This document shows, in pieces, positions 6,694 to 14,767 of a DNA stretch of 21,771 bases. Source of the DNA: Clostridiales bacterium. Lineage in GTDB: Bacteria > Bacillota > Clostridia > Christensenellales > CAG-917. The notes below the pieces were generated by a model, which saw only the letters and a program-made list of their open reading frames with translations, made no database searches and was not told the DNA's origin. Within the stretch, counting starts at the first letter, position 1. Each line of letters starts with the position of its first letter. The stretch is taken from NCBI GenBank assembly GCA_014799525.1, contig JAAVHW010000057.1:1-21771 (forward strand), written 5' to 3'. The translations under genes were made by a program, and so were the position numbers.

Positions 6694-7509
6694 ATGGGCA
6701 AAAAACGTCTTTTAAACTCCATACTTAGGATAGCTTCCTGCATTGTGTGCGTGATAGCCGCGCTCTCATTTTGCGCGTGCAATAAAAAAACTGATAGCAT
6801 CTACGAGCGCGACAACAATTTTGAGTACACCGTGATAGACTCTGACGACTCCCTCGTATACGAGCCTAAAGACGTAAACTACACCTATGGCATAATTTTT
6901 TACGTTGGAATGTTTATCACCCCAAGCGAATACGACTATCTCGGCGAGGCGCTTGCAAAGCAGGGCTATCTTGTAGTCATCCCCAAGTTTGAAATGAACA
7001 ACGCGGATAGAGGCTATCTTGAAACGGAGCCGACGTTCGCAAAATATCCAAACGTCAAATTCTTCGTAGGAGGACACGACTTCGGCGGTGGCGCGGCTAT
7101 ACGACGTGCGCAGGAAAATACGCAGTCGGTGGCTGGCACGGTTTTATTTGCGCCCGTAGGCATTTCAAAGCAGGTGCTTGACGAGAACGGAAAGCTCAAA
7201 TATGACGAGGACGGAAACGTGGTCTGGAATAGATATAGCATTGCAAATCTTTCACTTCCCACTCTGCTGCTTGAAACGGATTGCGATAGCCTACGCACGG
7301 AAGCTATGAAAACAGACGCAAAAAGTCGCCTCAATGCAAGCACAACTGAGGAGCATATGCTTGAGAACTCCTGTCACTTTGCTTTTATGTCATCTGCAGC
7401 ACAATCGGACGCCATAAGCATTTCCGATGATGAGATTGCCGCACAGCATCAAAACACCGTGTCGCTCACTCTTGCATTTATGCGCAAAACCGTGCTGAAA
7501 CAAAAATAA
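6694..7509 (+). CDS. Lipoprotein alpha/beta hydrolase (Abhydrolase_5) with Asp in the nucleophile elbow
   Basis: A 271-residue protein. Residues 1-29 are a signal peptide ending SFCAC, with Cys29 the likely lipidated residue, so it is probably anchored on the outer face of the membrane. The rest follows the Abhydrolase_5 pattern: FYVGMFITPSEYDYLGEALA (69-88), a GYLVVIP strand (91-97), the nucleophile elbow, LFAPVG (151-156), and a C-terminal SCHFAF with His228. The elbow reads GGHDFGGG (126-133) where the family normally has GGHSLGG, so the nucleophilic Ser is Asp129. It may use Asp as epoxide hydrolases and haloalkane dehalogenases do, or be inactive. Transcription is opposite to the neighbours on both sides. 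RBS GAGGTG supports the start. The substrate is unknown. Confidence 0.75.
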   Translation: MGKKRLLNSILRIASCIVCVIAALSFCACNKKTDSIYERDNNFEYTVIDSDDSLVYEPKDVNYTYGIIFYVGMFITPSEYDYLGEALAKQGYLVVIPKFEMNNADRGYLETEPTFAKYPNVKFFVGGHDFGGGAAIRRAQENTQSVAGTVLFAPVGISKQVLDENGKLKYDEDGNVVWNRYSIANLSLPTLLLETDCDSLRTEAMKTDAKSRLNASTTEEHMLENSCHFAFMSSAAQSDAISISDDEIAAQHQNTVSLTLAFMRKTVLKQK

Positions 7510-7560
7510 AAAATTAAATTCCAAACTCTACAAGCAACTTAAAACACGCACGATATCAAG

Positions 7561-7588
7561 CCCCACAAACTGCGGAAATTTTGTGGGG
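7561..7588. repeat. Hairpin downstream of the hydrolase gene
   Basis: CCCCACAAA (7561-7569) pairs with TTTGTGGGG (7580-7588) around a 10-base loop. It has no T run on the plus strand, so it may protect a 3' end more than terminate. Confidence 0.45.
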
Positions 7589-7599
7589 ACTTCAAATCA

Positions 7600-7629
7600 A
7601 AAAACGGACTGCCGAGGCAGTCCGTTTTT
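7600..7629. terminator. Bidirectional terminator between convergent genes
   Basis: AAAAACGGACTGCC and GGCAGTCCGTTTTT form a perfect 14-base stem with a T run on either strand. It serves the hydrolase gene (plus) and the dehydrogenase gene (minus). Confidence 0.9.
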
Positions 7630-7689
7630 GATATTCTATTCGGTTGAATTTGCTTTTATCAGCTCGCTTTTGGCGGCTGCTTTTAAGCT

Positions 7690-8670
7690 TTAATCCACGT
7701 CAACAAGCACGGTGTTGAGCTGATATGGATATTTGACGCACTCCTCAAAAATCTTAGGCACGTCGTCAAATACTTCGCGAGAGGTGATTATTCCGTTTGT
7801 CTTGACAATCTTGTTTGCAAGCAGATTTATTGCGGACGGCATTTCACCGTAGCCGTTGCAAACGCCCTTGACGCGAAGCTGTTTTCTTAGGATAAAGTCG
7901 CTGCCTACGTAATGCTTTTCAGAGGTGGAATATCCCGCAATCACAACCTCACTTCCGTTTTTGACAAGATGAAGCACGGAGTTGAGCCCCACGCCCTCCG
8001 TCGTAAATACGGCAGCTTCGCTCATACGACCGCCAGTTATTTCCTCAACTCTACGCTCAAGATTGTCGTAGGTCGGGTTGAGCGCATAGCAGATATCCCA
8101 CATCCTTGCAAGCTCAAGCTTTTCATTGTCGAGGTCGATAAGGATGGGAATAGTCTGATAGTACATCGCAAGCTGGCAAAGTATAAGCCCCAACGTGCCT
8201 GCGCCGACTATGACGATATAATCGCCCCTATCGCACGAAAGCTCCGAAAAGACCTTATTGCCCATTGCGATACACTCCGCAAAAACGGCTTCCTCATCGC
8301 TTATACCGTCAGGCAAAGGACATACGTTTTCAGCGGGAACGCAAACAAAATCCTGCAACAGACCGTCCGTATCAACGCCCATCGTCTTTATGACGGTCTC
8401 GCCATGCTCTACTGCCTTAACGTACGGATTGACAACAACGCGCGAACCAAGCTTGAAGCCGCGAGCGTCATCGTCACCTGTCACATACGCAACGGCGGCG
8501 TGAGCGGGTACGGTTACGGAATGCTTATCCTCTCTGTTTGCAAAGCAAGACATATCCGTTGAGGAAAGCGCCACCTTTGACACCTTCAGCTTGACCTCGC
8601 CCTCGCGCGGAACAAGCGTACCTTCCTTTAGGTTGACTTCATTAAAATTTCCTATATGCCAAGATTTCAT
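7690..8670 (-). CDS. Zinc-free medium-chain dehydrogenase/reductase
   Basis: A 326-residue MDR-superfamily oxidoreductase. The GroES-like catalytic domain spans about residues 1-130. The NAD(P)-binding Rossmann domain contains VGAGTLGLILCQLA (about 155-168), and the acidic end of the next strand (ILIDLDN) suggests NAD(H) preference. Relatives bind catalytic zinc through GICGSD and GHE; here these read ALSSTD (34-39) and AHA (56-58), and the four-cysteine structural zinc lobe is absent. It is thus a zinc-independent member or a divergent enzyme of unknown substrate. RBS AAGGTGA and an extended -10 (TGA-TAAAAT, 8696-8688) support the start. After its TAA the frame stays open for 17 codons to a TAG just before the terminator. 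Confidence 0.8.
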   Translation of the reverse strand: MKSWHIGNFNEVNLKEGTLVPREGEVKLKVSKVALSSTDMSCFANREDKHSVTVPAHAAVAYVTGDDDARGFKLGSRVVVNPYVKAVEHGETVIKTMGVDTDGLLQDFVCVPAENVCPLPDGISDEEAVFAECIAMGNKVFSELSCDRGDYIVIVGAGTLGLILCQLAMYYQTIPILIDLDNEKLELARMWDICYALNPTYDNLERRVEEITGGRMSEAAVFTTEGVGLNSVLHLVKNGSEVVIAGYSTSEKHYVGSDFILRKQLRVKGVCNGYGEMPSAINLLANKIVKTNGIITSREVFDDVPKIFEECVKYPYQLNTVLVDVD

Positions 8671-8687
8671 GATTTCACCTTAACACT

Positions 8688-8716
8688 ATTTTATCACAGC
8701 GGCGATATTTATGCAA
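8688..8716 (-). promoter_or_regulatory. Promoter of the dehydrogenase gene
   Basis: Minus strand: weak TTGCAT, 17-base spacer, TAAAAT with an upstream TG (extended -10). The start codon is 18 bases downstream. Confidence 0.5.
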
Positions 8717-8816
8717 CACTGTTTTGTTCTCTAAAACCATTCAAGCACATATCGTGTACCAAATATGTCGCACGTTACGCTTATTTTCAAATTTATCAGC
8801 GCGAGCAGCAAAATTT

Positions 8817-10310
8817 CTACTCTTCCTCTACGCTCTCCGCGGTTTTGGTTATGAGCGTAATGACCTCTGGCGAGGGGTACGGCTCCTTGTCGCTCAATAC
8901 AAACCTATCTCGGCGGATATTGTCGTCTGCATATAGATAGATTTGTTTTCCCTGCCATGAAGTGTTTATATGGTTTTTGAGTATCTCGCTCTGAAGCACC
9001 TTTTCATATAAACCTGGATATACGCCGACGTACACCGTATCATATCTGTTTGCAATCATGAAGTCCACAAGCTCGTCACGGAGCATAAACGCAAGCTGCG
9101 AGTCGCTTATCACAAAACCGCCGCCACAGGACTTGCATGGCTGAAGCATAAAATCATCAATAGGAAGCCTCGTCTTTTTGCGTGTAAGCTCGACGAGTCC
9201 AAGCGGAGTCATTCCAACCGTCGTAGTTTTCAGTCTGTCGTGCTTAAGCCTTTCCTTTAGCGCCTCGACAACTGCCTCCTGATGCTCCTTTGTTGCCATA
9301 TCTATGAAGTCTATGACGACTATTCCGCTTATATTTCTTATGCGGAGCTGCTTTGCAATGCAATCAACCGCCGCCATATTCGTCTTAAATACGGTATCTT
9401 CAAGGTCCTTATTGCCAACAAACTTGCCCGTGTTTACGTCGATAACGGTGCATGCTTCCGTCTTGTCTATCACGATATACGCGCCGTTTGGCATCTCAAC
9501 CTTGCGGTCGCAAAGGTGGTTTATCTGCGAGCTAAGCCCGAAGTAGGACATAATATTTCGCTCGCCCTCGTACGCCTCGACCTTAGCCTTTCCCACTCTT
9601 CCGACAAGTGCGCTTGCAATTGCAACGTCGTTGACGATAACCTGGTCTATATCCTCGTTGAAGGAGTCGCGAAGTGCGCGCTCAAACAGCGTTCCCTCTT
9701 CAAACACAACGCTCTTTTCTGGCGCATACTTGAAGTCGTCTACAACCTTATCCCAAAGCGCGAGCAGTCTGCCTGCGTCCTTGATGATATCCTCGTCATC
9801 CGCCTTTCCTGCTGCCGAACGGATGATAAAGCCCATACCTACTGGGCATACGGATTTGACAAGCTGCTCAAGATACTCTCGCCTCTCGTCATCCTCTATC
9901 TTGCGCGATACGCCTATAAACTGCGAGTTTGGAAGAAGCACGAGATAGTAGCCAGCCATAGTGATATCCGTCGTAAGTCTTGCGCCTTTTTGCCCAAACT
10001 GGTCCTTTATAACCTGACACATTATGACGTCGCCAGATGAGAGCTTCGTACTCTTTTTTGGCATAACGCTGTGCAAACGCTCTTTGTCTACAAGCGAATC
10101 GCCCACGTACAAAAAGCCGTTGCGCTCAAGCCCTATGTTGACAAACGCGGCTTTCATTCCGCTCAGCACATTGACGACCTTGCCCTTGTAGATATTGCCG
10201 ACAATGCCGCCAGCACTTGTCATTTCAACGGAAAACTCAACAAGCTCGCCGTCATCGACGAGTGCCGCACGTGTGCAAAACGGAGTGTTGTCCAAGATAA
10301 GTTGTTTCAC
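8817..10310 (-). CDS. rng: Ribonuclease G/E family endoribonuclease
   Basis: A 497-residue RNase G-type enzyme that cuts single-stranded AU-rich RNA in rRNA maturation and mRNA decay. The S1 domain occupies about residues 35-125 (GNIYKGKVVNVLSGMKAAFVNIG). The DNase I-like catalytic domain has the paired magnesium ligands Asp291 (VIDVNTG) and Asp334 (VVIDFIDM), 43 residues apart as in E. coli RNase E. The zinc-link motif CKSC (392-395) promotes tetramers. The start is GTG, overlapping the TGA of the preceding gene as GTGA, with AGGGGA six bases upstream. It is the last gene of a three-gene operon. In many Clostridia rplU and rpmA come next; here they do not. Confidence 0.95.
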   Translation of the reverse strand: MKQLILDNTPFCTRAALVDDGELVEFSVEMTSAGGIVGNIYKGKVVNVLSGMKAAFVNIGLERNGFLYVGDSLVDKERLHSVMPKKSTKLSSGDVIMCQVIKDQFGQKGARLTTDITMAGYYLVLLPNSQFIGVSRKIEDDERREYLEQLVKSVCPVGMGFIIRSAAGKADDEDIIKDAGRLLALWDKVVDDFKYAPEKSVVFEEGTLFERALRDSFNEDIDQVIVNDVAIASALVGRVGKAKVEAYEGERNIMSYFGLSSQINHLCDRKVEMPNGAYIVIDKTEACTVIDVNTGKFVGNKDLEDTVFKTNMAAVDCIAKQLRIRNISGIVVIDFIDMATKEHQEAVVEALKERLKHDRLKTTTVGMTPLGLVELTRKKTRLPIDDFMLQPCKSCGGGFVISDSQLAFMLRDELVDFMIANRYDTVYVGVYPGLYEKVLQSEILKNHINTSWQGKQIYLYADDNIRRDRFVLSDKEPYPSPEVITLITKTAESVEEE

Positions 10311-10948
10311 TTTCTTTCCCCTACGCTCAAAAACTCGTCCACATCTACAAGTCTATCGCCAAGTTGCACATATTGCGCTATCTTGCATACGTCAGCCGCC
10401 GCAAGACTCACGCCGAGTCTTAAATTAAGCTCATTTAAAATTCTGTCAGGGCGCAAGCTCGTATTGCCTGCCGCAAGCCTTAGCATAAGCTTGCCGTCCA
10501 CATTGAATGCTCCAAAAATCTTGTTTGAAACATCCTCGCGCACAGTCTTGCCCTTCTTTTCATACTCAATCTCAAAGCCCTTTGTCAAGTCAATATCTGC
10601 GTACGGCGTATCAAATACGTAGTCCGCAGCAACAATTACGCCCTGCAAATTTGGGTTCTTTGCGCACTCAAACACATTGCTTGCCTTAAGCGTATGCGAC
10701 ACTGCGCCGTTATAGCGCGCAAGCAGCTCGCACCCTTGCATGTCCGAGTCAATAGCGAGATACTCCGCTTCAGACGATACTCCAACCGCAAGCGGCGGTG
10801 AGAAAAATACAAGCGCATGAGGGTTGAAGCCTTGCGAATACTTGACAGGGATATCCGCGCGCCTCAATATGCGCGATACGTGGCGCAGCAAATCTATATG
10901 CGAGATAAAACACGCGTCGGATAGCTTTGAATACTTGAGAACTAACAT
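10307..10948 (-). CDS. TIGR03936/DUF2344 family protein
   Basis: A 213-residue protein of the DUF2344 family, known as the partner of the TIGR03960 radical SAM protein; its biochemical role is not established. The N-terminus LVLKYSKLSDACFISHIDLLRHVSRILRR and the following YSQGFNPHALVFFSPPLAVG are typical. The ATG at 10948 is preferred: GGGGAG lies eight bases upstream and the ATG overlaps the previous stop as ATGTTAG. An ATG three codons earlier sits directly on the ribosome binding site. The stop overlaps the rng start by four bases, so the three genes are translationally coupled. Context suggests a link to RNA or ribosome maturation. Confidence 0.88.
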   Translation of the reverse strand: MLVLKYSKLSDACFISHIDLLRHVSRILRRADIPVKYSQGFNPHALVFFSPPLAVGVSSEAEYLAIDSDMQGCELLARYNGAVSHTLKASNVFECAKNPNLQGVIVAADYVFDTPYADIDLTKGFEIEYEKKGKTVREDVSNKIFGAFNVDGKLMLRLAAGNTSLRPDRILNELNLRLGVSLAAADVCKIAQYVQLGDRLVDVDEFLSVGERK

Positions 10949-12708
10949 ATCGTACATCTCCCCATTTTCAATGCTCCGCAGCCGTTGCAGCCCTCGCGGC
11001 AATTCTTGGTGGTCTTGCCCATATAGCCAAGCTCGCGCTCCTTCAATAGATAGCTCTTACTAACACCTGTATCTATAAAATCCCAAGGAAGAACCTCGTC
11101 CTTATCCCTTTCTCTTATATACTCATTGACGGTCAGACCGCAGTCGGCAAACGCCTGAGTCCACACATCCCACTTGAACTGCTCCGTCCAAGCGTCAAAT
11201 TTTGCACCCAATCTGTACGCCCTTTCAATCACCTTGCAAAGCTTTCTGTCACCACGTGCAAGCGCGGCTTCGAGTACGGACGTCTCCGCCCCGTGCCAGG
11301 AAAAGCTCACGCCCTTTATCTCGCGCAAAAGTCCGCGAAGATAGCTTTGCCTGCGCAGCATCTCGTCAAAGCTTATCTGCGCTTCCCATTGGAATGGTGT
11401 GCACGGCTTTGGAATAAACACCGCACAGCTTACGGATATATTGAGTCCGCGCTTGTGGCGCTTGAGATAATACAGACCCTTGAGACGTTTACACATCTCG
11501 GCAATGCCAGCAATATCCTCGTCCGTTTCAGTTGGCAAGCCCATCATAAAGTACAGCTTTATGCTGTCGTAGCCAACCTCGAACGCCTCCGCCATATTGT
11601 CAATTTCTTCTTCAGTTACGTTTTTATTTATCACGTTGCGCAGTCTTTGCGTACCTGCCTCGGGCGCGAATGTGAGCGAGCTTTTTCGCGACTGCCTCGC
11701 CATATCCGACTTAAACGAGCTTATACGCAAGCTCGGAAGCGCCAAATTTACGCGCTTATCCTCGCAATACGGAATGAGGATATTTTCAAGCTTCTCAAGC
11801 TCGGTGTAGTCGCCCGTTGACAGCGAGCAAAGCGACATTTCGCCAAAGCCCGCGCTTTCAACAATACTCTTGCCAAGCTCCGCGCACCTATCCGCACTGC
11901 GCTCGCGTATCGGGCGATACCAAAAGCCTGCCTGACAGAATCTGCAACCGCTTGCGCAGCCTCTGTACAGCTCAAGCGTAGCCCTGTCATGCACAGTTTC
12001 GATATTGGGAACGAGCGGCTTTGTTGGATACGGCGCGTTTTCAAAGTCCTGCAAAACCGCCTTTTTCACTTTCTCGCCGTCCTTGTGCAGTGACGGCACG
12101 TATGCGCCCTCCACCTGCTTTACCCTTGCAAGTATTTCCGCTTTGCTAAGTCCTTTTGCTCTTCCGTCGGACACTATGCGCAAAATTTCAAGGTCGGCTT
12201 CCTCGCCCTCGCCGCATACGATGACGTCAAAAAAGTCCGCAAACGGCTCGGGATTTACGGAGCAAGGACCTCCTGCAAGCATTATTGGATATTCCTCTCC
12301 GCGCTCGCTTGCATAGAACGGAATCCCTGCCAAATCAAGCATATAAAGCACGTTTGTATAAAGCAGCTCAAAGCCGATGGAAAAACCGAGCACGGTAAAA
12401 TCCTTTAGCGGCTTTTTTGTTTCAAGTGAAAGCAATGGGATATCGTTTTCTTTGAGCTTATTTGCAAAATCAGCGGCAGGCGCAAAGCACCTTTCCGCAA
12501 CAAAATCTTTGTCGGAATTTATGACGTCGTAGAGAATCTGCATCCCGAGATTGCTCATACCAATCTCGTATAGCTCGGGGAAGCAGAAGCACATATCGCC
12601 CTTTCGCGGTTTGCTCATATCGGGAGTATTCCACTCGCCGCCGCTATACCTCGCAGGCTTTTCCACCTCGGGAAGAATTTTGAAAAGCTTATCCTTGTAG
12701 TTTTCCAT
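10942..12708 (-). CDS. TIGR03960 family radical SAM protein
   Basis: A 588-residue radical SAM protein. The N-terminal part starts LFKILPEVEKPARYSGGEWN and then has a B12-binding-like region with CFPELYEIGMSNLGMQILYD and the GGPCSVNPEPFADFFD stretch. The SAM cluster motif YRGCASGCRFC has cysteines at 251, 255 and 258. The C-terminus ends in a Cys-rich tail, CREGCNGCGALKMGRC, possibly a further metal site. The reaction is unknown. It precedes DUF2344 with a 7-base overlap and then rng, a conserved trio. The ATG at 12708 is chosen because family members begin at this point; a TTG eight codons upstream is unlikely, though the ribosome binding site is weak. Confidence 0.9.
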   Translation of the reverse strand: MENYKDKLFKILPEVEKPARYSGGEWNTPDMSKPRKGDMCFCFPELYEIGMSNLGMQILYDVINSDKDFVAERCFAPAADFANKLKENDIPLLSLETKKPLKDFTVLGFSIGFELLYTNVLYMLDLAGIPFYASERGEEYPIMLAGGPCSVNPEPFADFFDVIVCGEGEEADLEILRIVSDGRAKGLSKAEILARVKQVEGAYVPSLHKDGEKVKKAVLQDFENAPYPTKPLVPNIETVHDRATLELYRGCASGCRFCQAGFWYRPIRERSADRCAELGKSIVESAGFGEMSLCSLSTGDYTELEKLENILIPYCEDKRVNLALPSLRISSFKSDMARQSRKSSLTFAPEAGTQRLRNVINKNVTEEEIDNMAEAFEVGYDSIKLYFMMGLPTETDEDIAGIAEMCKRLKGLYYLKRHKRGLNISVSCAVFIPKPCTPFQWEAQISFDEMLRRQSYLRGLLREIKGVSFSWHGAETSVLEAALARGDRKLCKVIERAYRLGAKFDAWTEQFKWDVWTQAFADCGLTVNEYIRERDKDEVLPWDFIDTGVSKSYLLKERELGYMGKTTKNCREGCNGCGALKMGRCTIC

Positions 12709-12785
12709 ATCTAACACTTTGTCTGTTCTCAAAGTTTTGTATCAGCATTTCAATGCTCTATGCGCATCGCACTCTTTAGAATGTA

Positions 12786-13730
12786 TCACTCAATGCACAG
12801 TGCCGCTGCGCCTATAATTCCTGCGTCGTTCTTGAGCTTTGCAGCTACAACCTCTATTGTTGGATTGTACTCAGCTCCGTATACGTTCTTAGCAACGTAT
12901 TCTTTAAGCGGCAAAATTAAAGCGTCTCCTGCATTAGAAACGCCGCCGCCAACAATTATTACCTCTGGATAGAAAATGTTTGCAAACGTAACAAGACCTT
13001 CGCCAACATACTTTATATAACGCTTAAGCGTGGATACCGCCACTTTATCGCCCATTTTTGCGCATGTAAACACAGTTTTTCCGTCAATACCATGCTCCGC
13101 CGCATGCTTTGCAAGCATGCTTTCGGGGTGCTTTTCACAAGCCGCGGCAACCTGATTCATAAGTGCGGTTGCAGAAGCGTACGCCTCGTAATGTCCGCGC
13201 TTACCGCAGCCGCAGGTTGCACCGCCCATATTTATCTGAATATGACCACCCTCCGAGCCTGCCGAACGGTTGCCCGTAAGCAGCTTGCCCTCAACCACTA
13301 TGCCAGTGCCTACGCCCGTGCCGAGCGTAATCATTACGCTGTTTTTTGCGCCCTTGCCTGCGCCGTACAGAGTTTCGCCAAGCGCGGCGCAGTTTGCGTC
13401 GTTGCTCACCCTCACGTTCTTAACGCCCGTAAGCTCGCGCATAATCTCAACAATAGGCGTTTTTGTGAAGTTGATATTGCAGCAATAACGCACCTCGCCA
13501 GCCTCGTCGTCAATCGAACCTGGGCAGCCGATGCCAATGCCCGCAATATCTTTCTTTTCAAAATTGCCAGCCGCCAACACCTTGTCAACAAGCGCGGATA
13601 TGCTCTGCAAAATGACGCGCTCATCTGCCTGCGCCTTAATCGGCGCGGACTTCTTGACGAGGATAACGCCGTCCTCAACAACGCCACATTTGACGCTCAT
13701 GCCACCAATGTCTATGCCTACGTATTTCAT
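12786..13730 (-). CDS. glcK: ROK family glucokinase
   Basis: A 314-residue sugar kinase that would phosphorylate glucose (or a related hexose) with ATP in the cytoplasm. The phosphate-binding motif is VGIDIGGMSVKCG (4-16). The catalytic Asp111 is in SNDANCAALGE. TLGTGVGTGIV (135-145) is the second phosphate loop. The ROK zinc site usually has His plus three Cys in CXCGXXGCXE; here it reads CGCGKRGHYE, so the ligands would be His163, Cys173, Cys175 and His180, a zinc-compatible change. RBS AAAGGTAG and a good promoter (13812-13784) support the start. It has its own promoter, so it looks inserted between the M50 protease and the TIGR03960 operon. Confidence 0.9.
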   Translation of the reverse strand: MKYVGIDIGGMSVKCGVVEDGVILVKKSAPIKAQADERVILQSISALVDKVLAAGNFEKKDIAGIGIGCPGSIDDEAGEVRYCCNINFTKTPIVEIMRELTGVKNVRVSNDANCAALGETLYGAGKGAKNSVMITLGTGVGTGIVVEGKLLTGNRSAGSEGGHIQINMGGATCGCGKRGHYEAYASATALMNQVAAACEKHPESMLAKHAAEHGIDGKTVFTCAKMGDKVAVSTLKRYIKYVGEGLVTFANIFYPEVIIVGGGVSNAGDALILPLKEYVAKNVYGAEYNPTIEVVAAKLKNDAGIIGAAALCIE

Positions 13731-13744
13731 AATCTACCTTTTGT

Positions 13745-13763
13745 GCGCAAATATGCTTTGCGC
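13745..13763 (-). repeat. Leader hairpin of glcK
   Basis: GCGCAAA and TTTGCGC form a 7-base stem with a 5-base loop in the transcribed leader, immediately before the ribosome binding site of glcK. It could modulate translation or stability; no T run follows. Confidence 0.35.
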
Positions 13764-13783
13764 CTTTTATATATACTTTAAAT

Positions 13784-13812
13784 ATTTTAGTACAGAATAT
13801 AGGAAAAGTCAA
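13784..13812 (-). promoter_or_regulatory. Promoter of glcK
   Basis: Minus strand: TTGACT (13812-13807), 17-base spacer, TAAAAT (13789-13784). Confidence 0.7.
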
Positions 13813-13905
13813 CGCAAAGTTATTAAGGGGAGAGATGAGGATAATTTCAATTTAGTGATAAAACGCAACCAATTGGCGGCATTAAATAAATTTAAGTGAG
13901 AAAAA

Positions 13906-13921
13906 CGGCTTACGTAAGCCG
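13906..13921 (-). terminator. Terminator of the M50 protease gene
   Basis: CGGCTTAC-GTAAGCCG, a perfect palindrome that folds as a hairpin, is followed on the minus strand by TTTTT, ten bases beyond the stop. Confidence 0.75.
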
Positions 13922-13931
13922 CACAAAACCA

Positions 13932-14759
13932 CTATTTCGATTGGGCAAATGCAGCTTTTATCGGTTTAGATAGCCTGTTTTTGATTGCTATCTCTTTGAG
14001 CTCCGCCTCGCTTATAGTTGCAATTTCGCGTCCGCTATCGTCAAGAATAATAAATCTCGTTTCTGCGCCAGCGCTTACGTGGTGATAAAATCTGACAAGC
14101 GGCGTATCCCACGATATGCGCACGGTCTTTTGCTCTACGCCGAGAGTATAGTTCTTGCTCGCGCTGTCAAGCACGCTTATATACATCTCCTCTTTCGTGC
14201 CAAACGCCGCCCCGTAGAACAAAAACACGGCTATAATTCCAAAAGTGAAATTAGGCTTAAAAAACAGCGAGGCAATAAACAGTCCTAAAAATACAATGCT
14301 GCACACTATCCCTGCAATTTGTAAGCCCTTTACCGCCCTTAGCTTGTTTTTGCAAAACCCCAAAATGACGCGCGAGCCGTCAAGCGGATATATCGGCAGA
14401 AGATTGAATATCCCAAGCGACATATTCGCATAAAAAAACGGCTGCGTATACGAATACGCCTCAGGCACCAACCACCATAGCCCAAGCGTGATAAGCGCAA
14501 GCAAAAAATTGCAGACAGGTCCTGCCAAGCCCACCATAACAGAGGAAGCCCTATCAAAGCTCTCCTCCGTACTCATCATTGCACCGAATGGGAGCAATAC
14601 GAGCTTTTTTACGGCGAAGCCACGCATACGCGCGAGCGCGGCATGCGCAAGCTCATGTAGCACAAGCGCAATAAAGGTCAGCGCAAACGCCCGTGCCTGC
14701 CCGAGTGCCACAAGCGCAAGAGCAAGCACGAAAAACAGCGGATGAACCTTTATCTGCAT
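13932..14759 (-). CDS. Site-2 protease, M50 family, SpoIVFB-like
   Basis: A 275-residue polytopic membrane zinc protease. HELAH (35-39) gives two zinc ligands and LLPIYPLDGSR (120-130) supplies the third through Asp127. There are about five hydrophobic segments between residues 7 and 185. The soluble C-terminal part (about 190-275) resembles the CBS-like regulatory domain of SpoIVFB. The N-terminal pattern IKVHPLFF is typical of SpoIVFB, which cleaves pro-sigma-K during sporulation in Bacillus. Whether this organism sporulates cannot be seen here. It follows the small membrane protein gene with an 8-base gap and no clear ribosome binding site of its own, so the two are probably translated together. 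Confidence 0.88.
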   Translation of the reverse strand: MQIKVHPLFFVLALALVALGQARAFALTFIALVLHELAHAALARMRGFAVKKLVLLPFGAMMSTEESFDRASSVMVGLAGPVCNFLLALITLGLWWLVPEAYSYTQPFFYANMSLGIFNLLPIYPLDGSRVILGFCKNKLRAVKGLQIAGIVCSIVFLGLFIASLFFKPNFTFGIIAVFLFYGAAFGTKEEMYISVLDSASKNYTLGVEQKTVRISWDTPLVRFYHHVSAGAETRFIILDDSGREIATISEAELKEIAIKNRLSKPIKAAFAQSK

Positions 14760-14767
14760 AGCAAGGC

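Noticed and set aside
9282..10040. 252-codon plus-strand ORF
   Set aside because: Antisense to the RNase G catalytic domain; the long open frame follows from codon bias of the real gene.
13801..13899. Plus-strand open tail ending NQLAALNKFK in the gap before the M50 protease gene
   Set aside because: It looked like a gene remnant, but it crosses the glcK promoter, has no recognisable family, and the following hairpin has its T run on the other strand.
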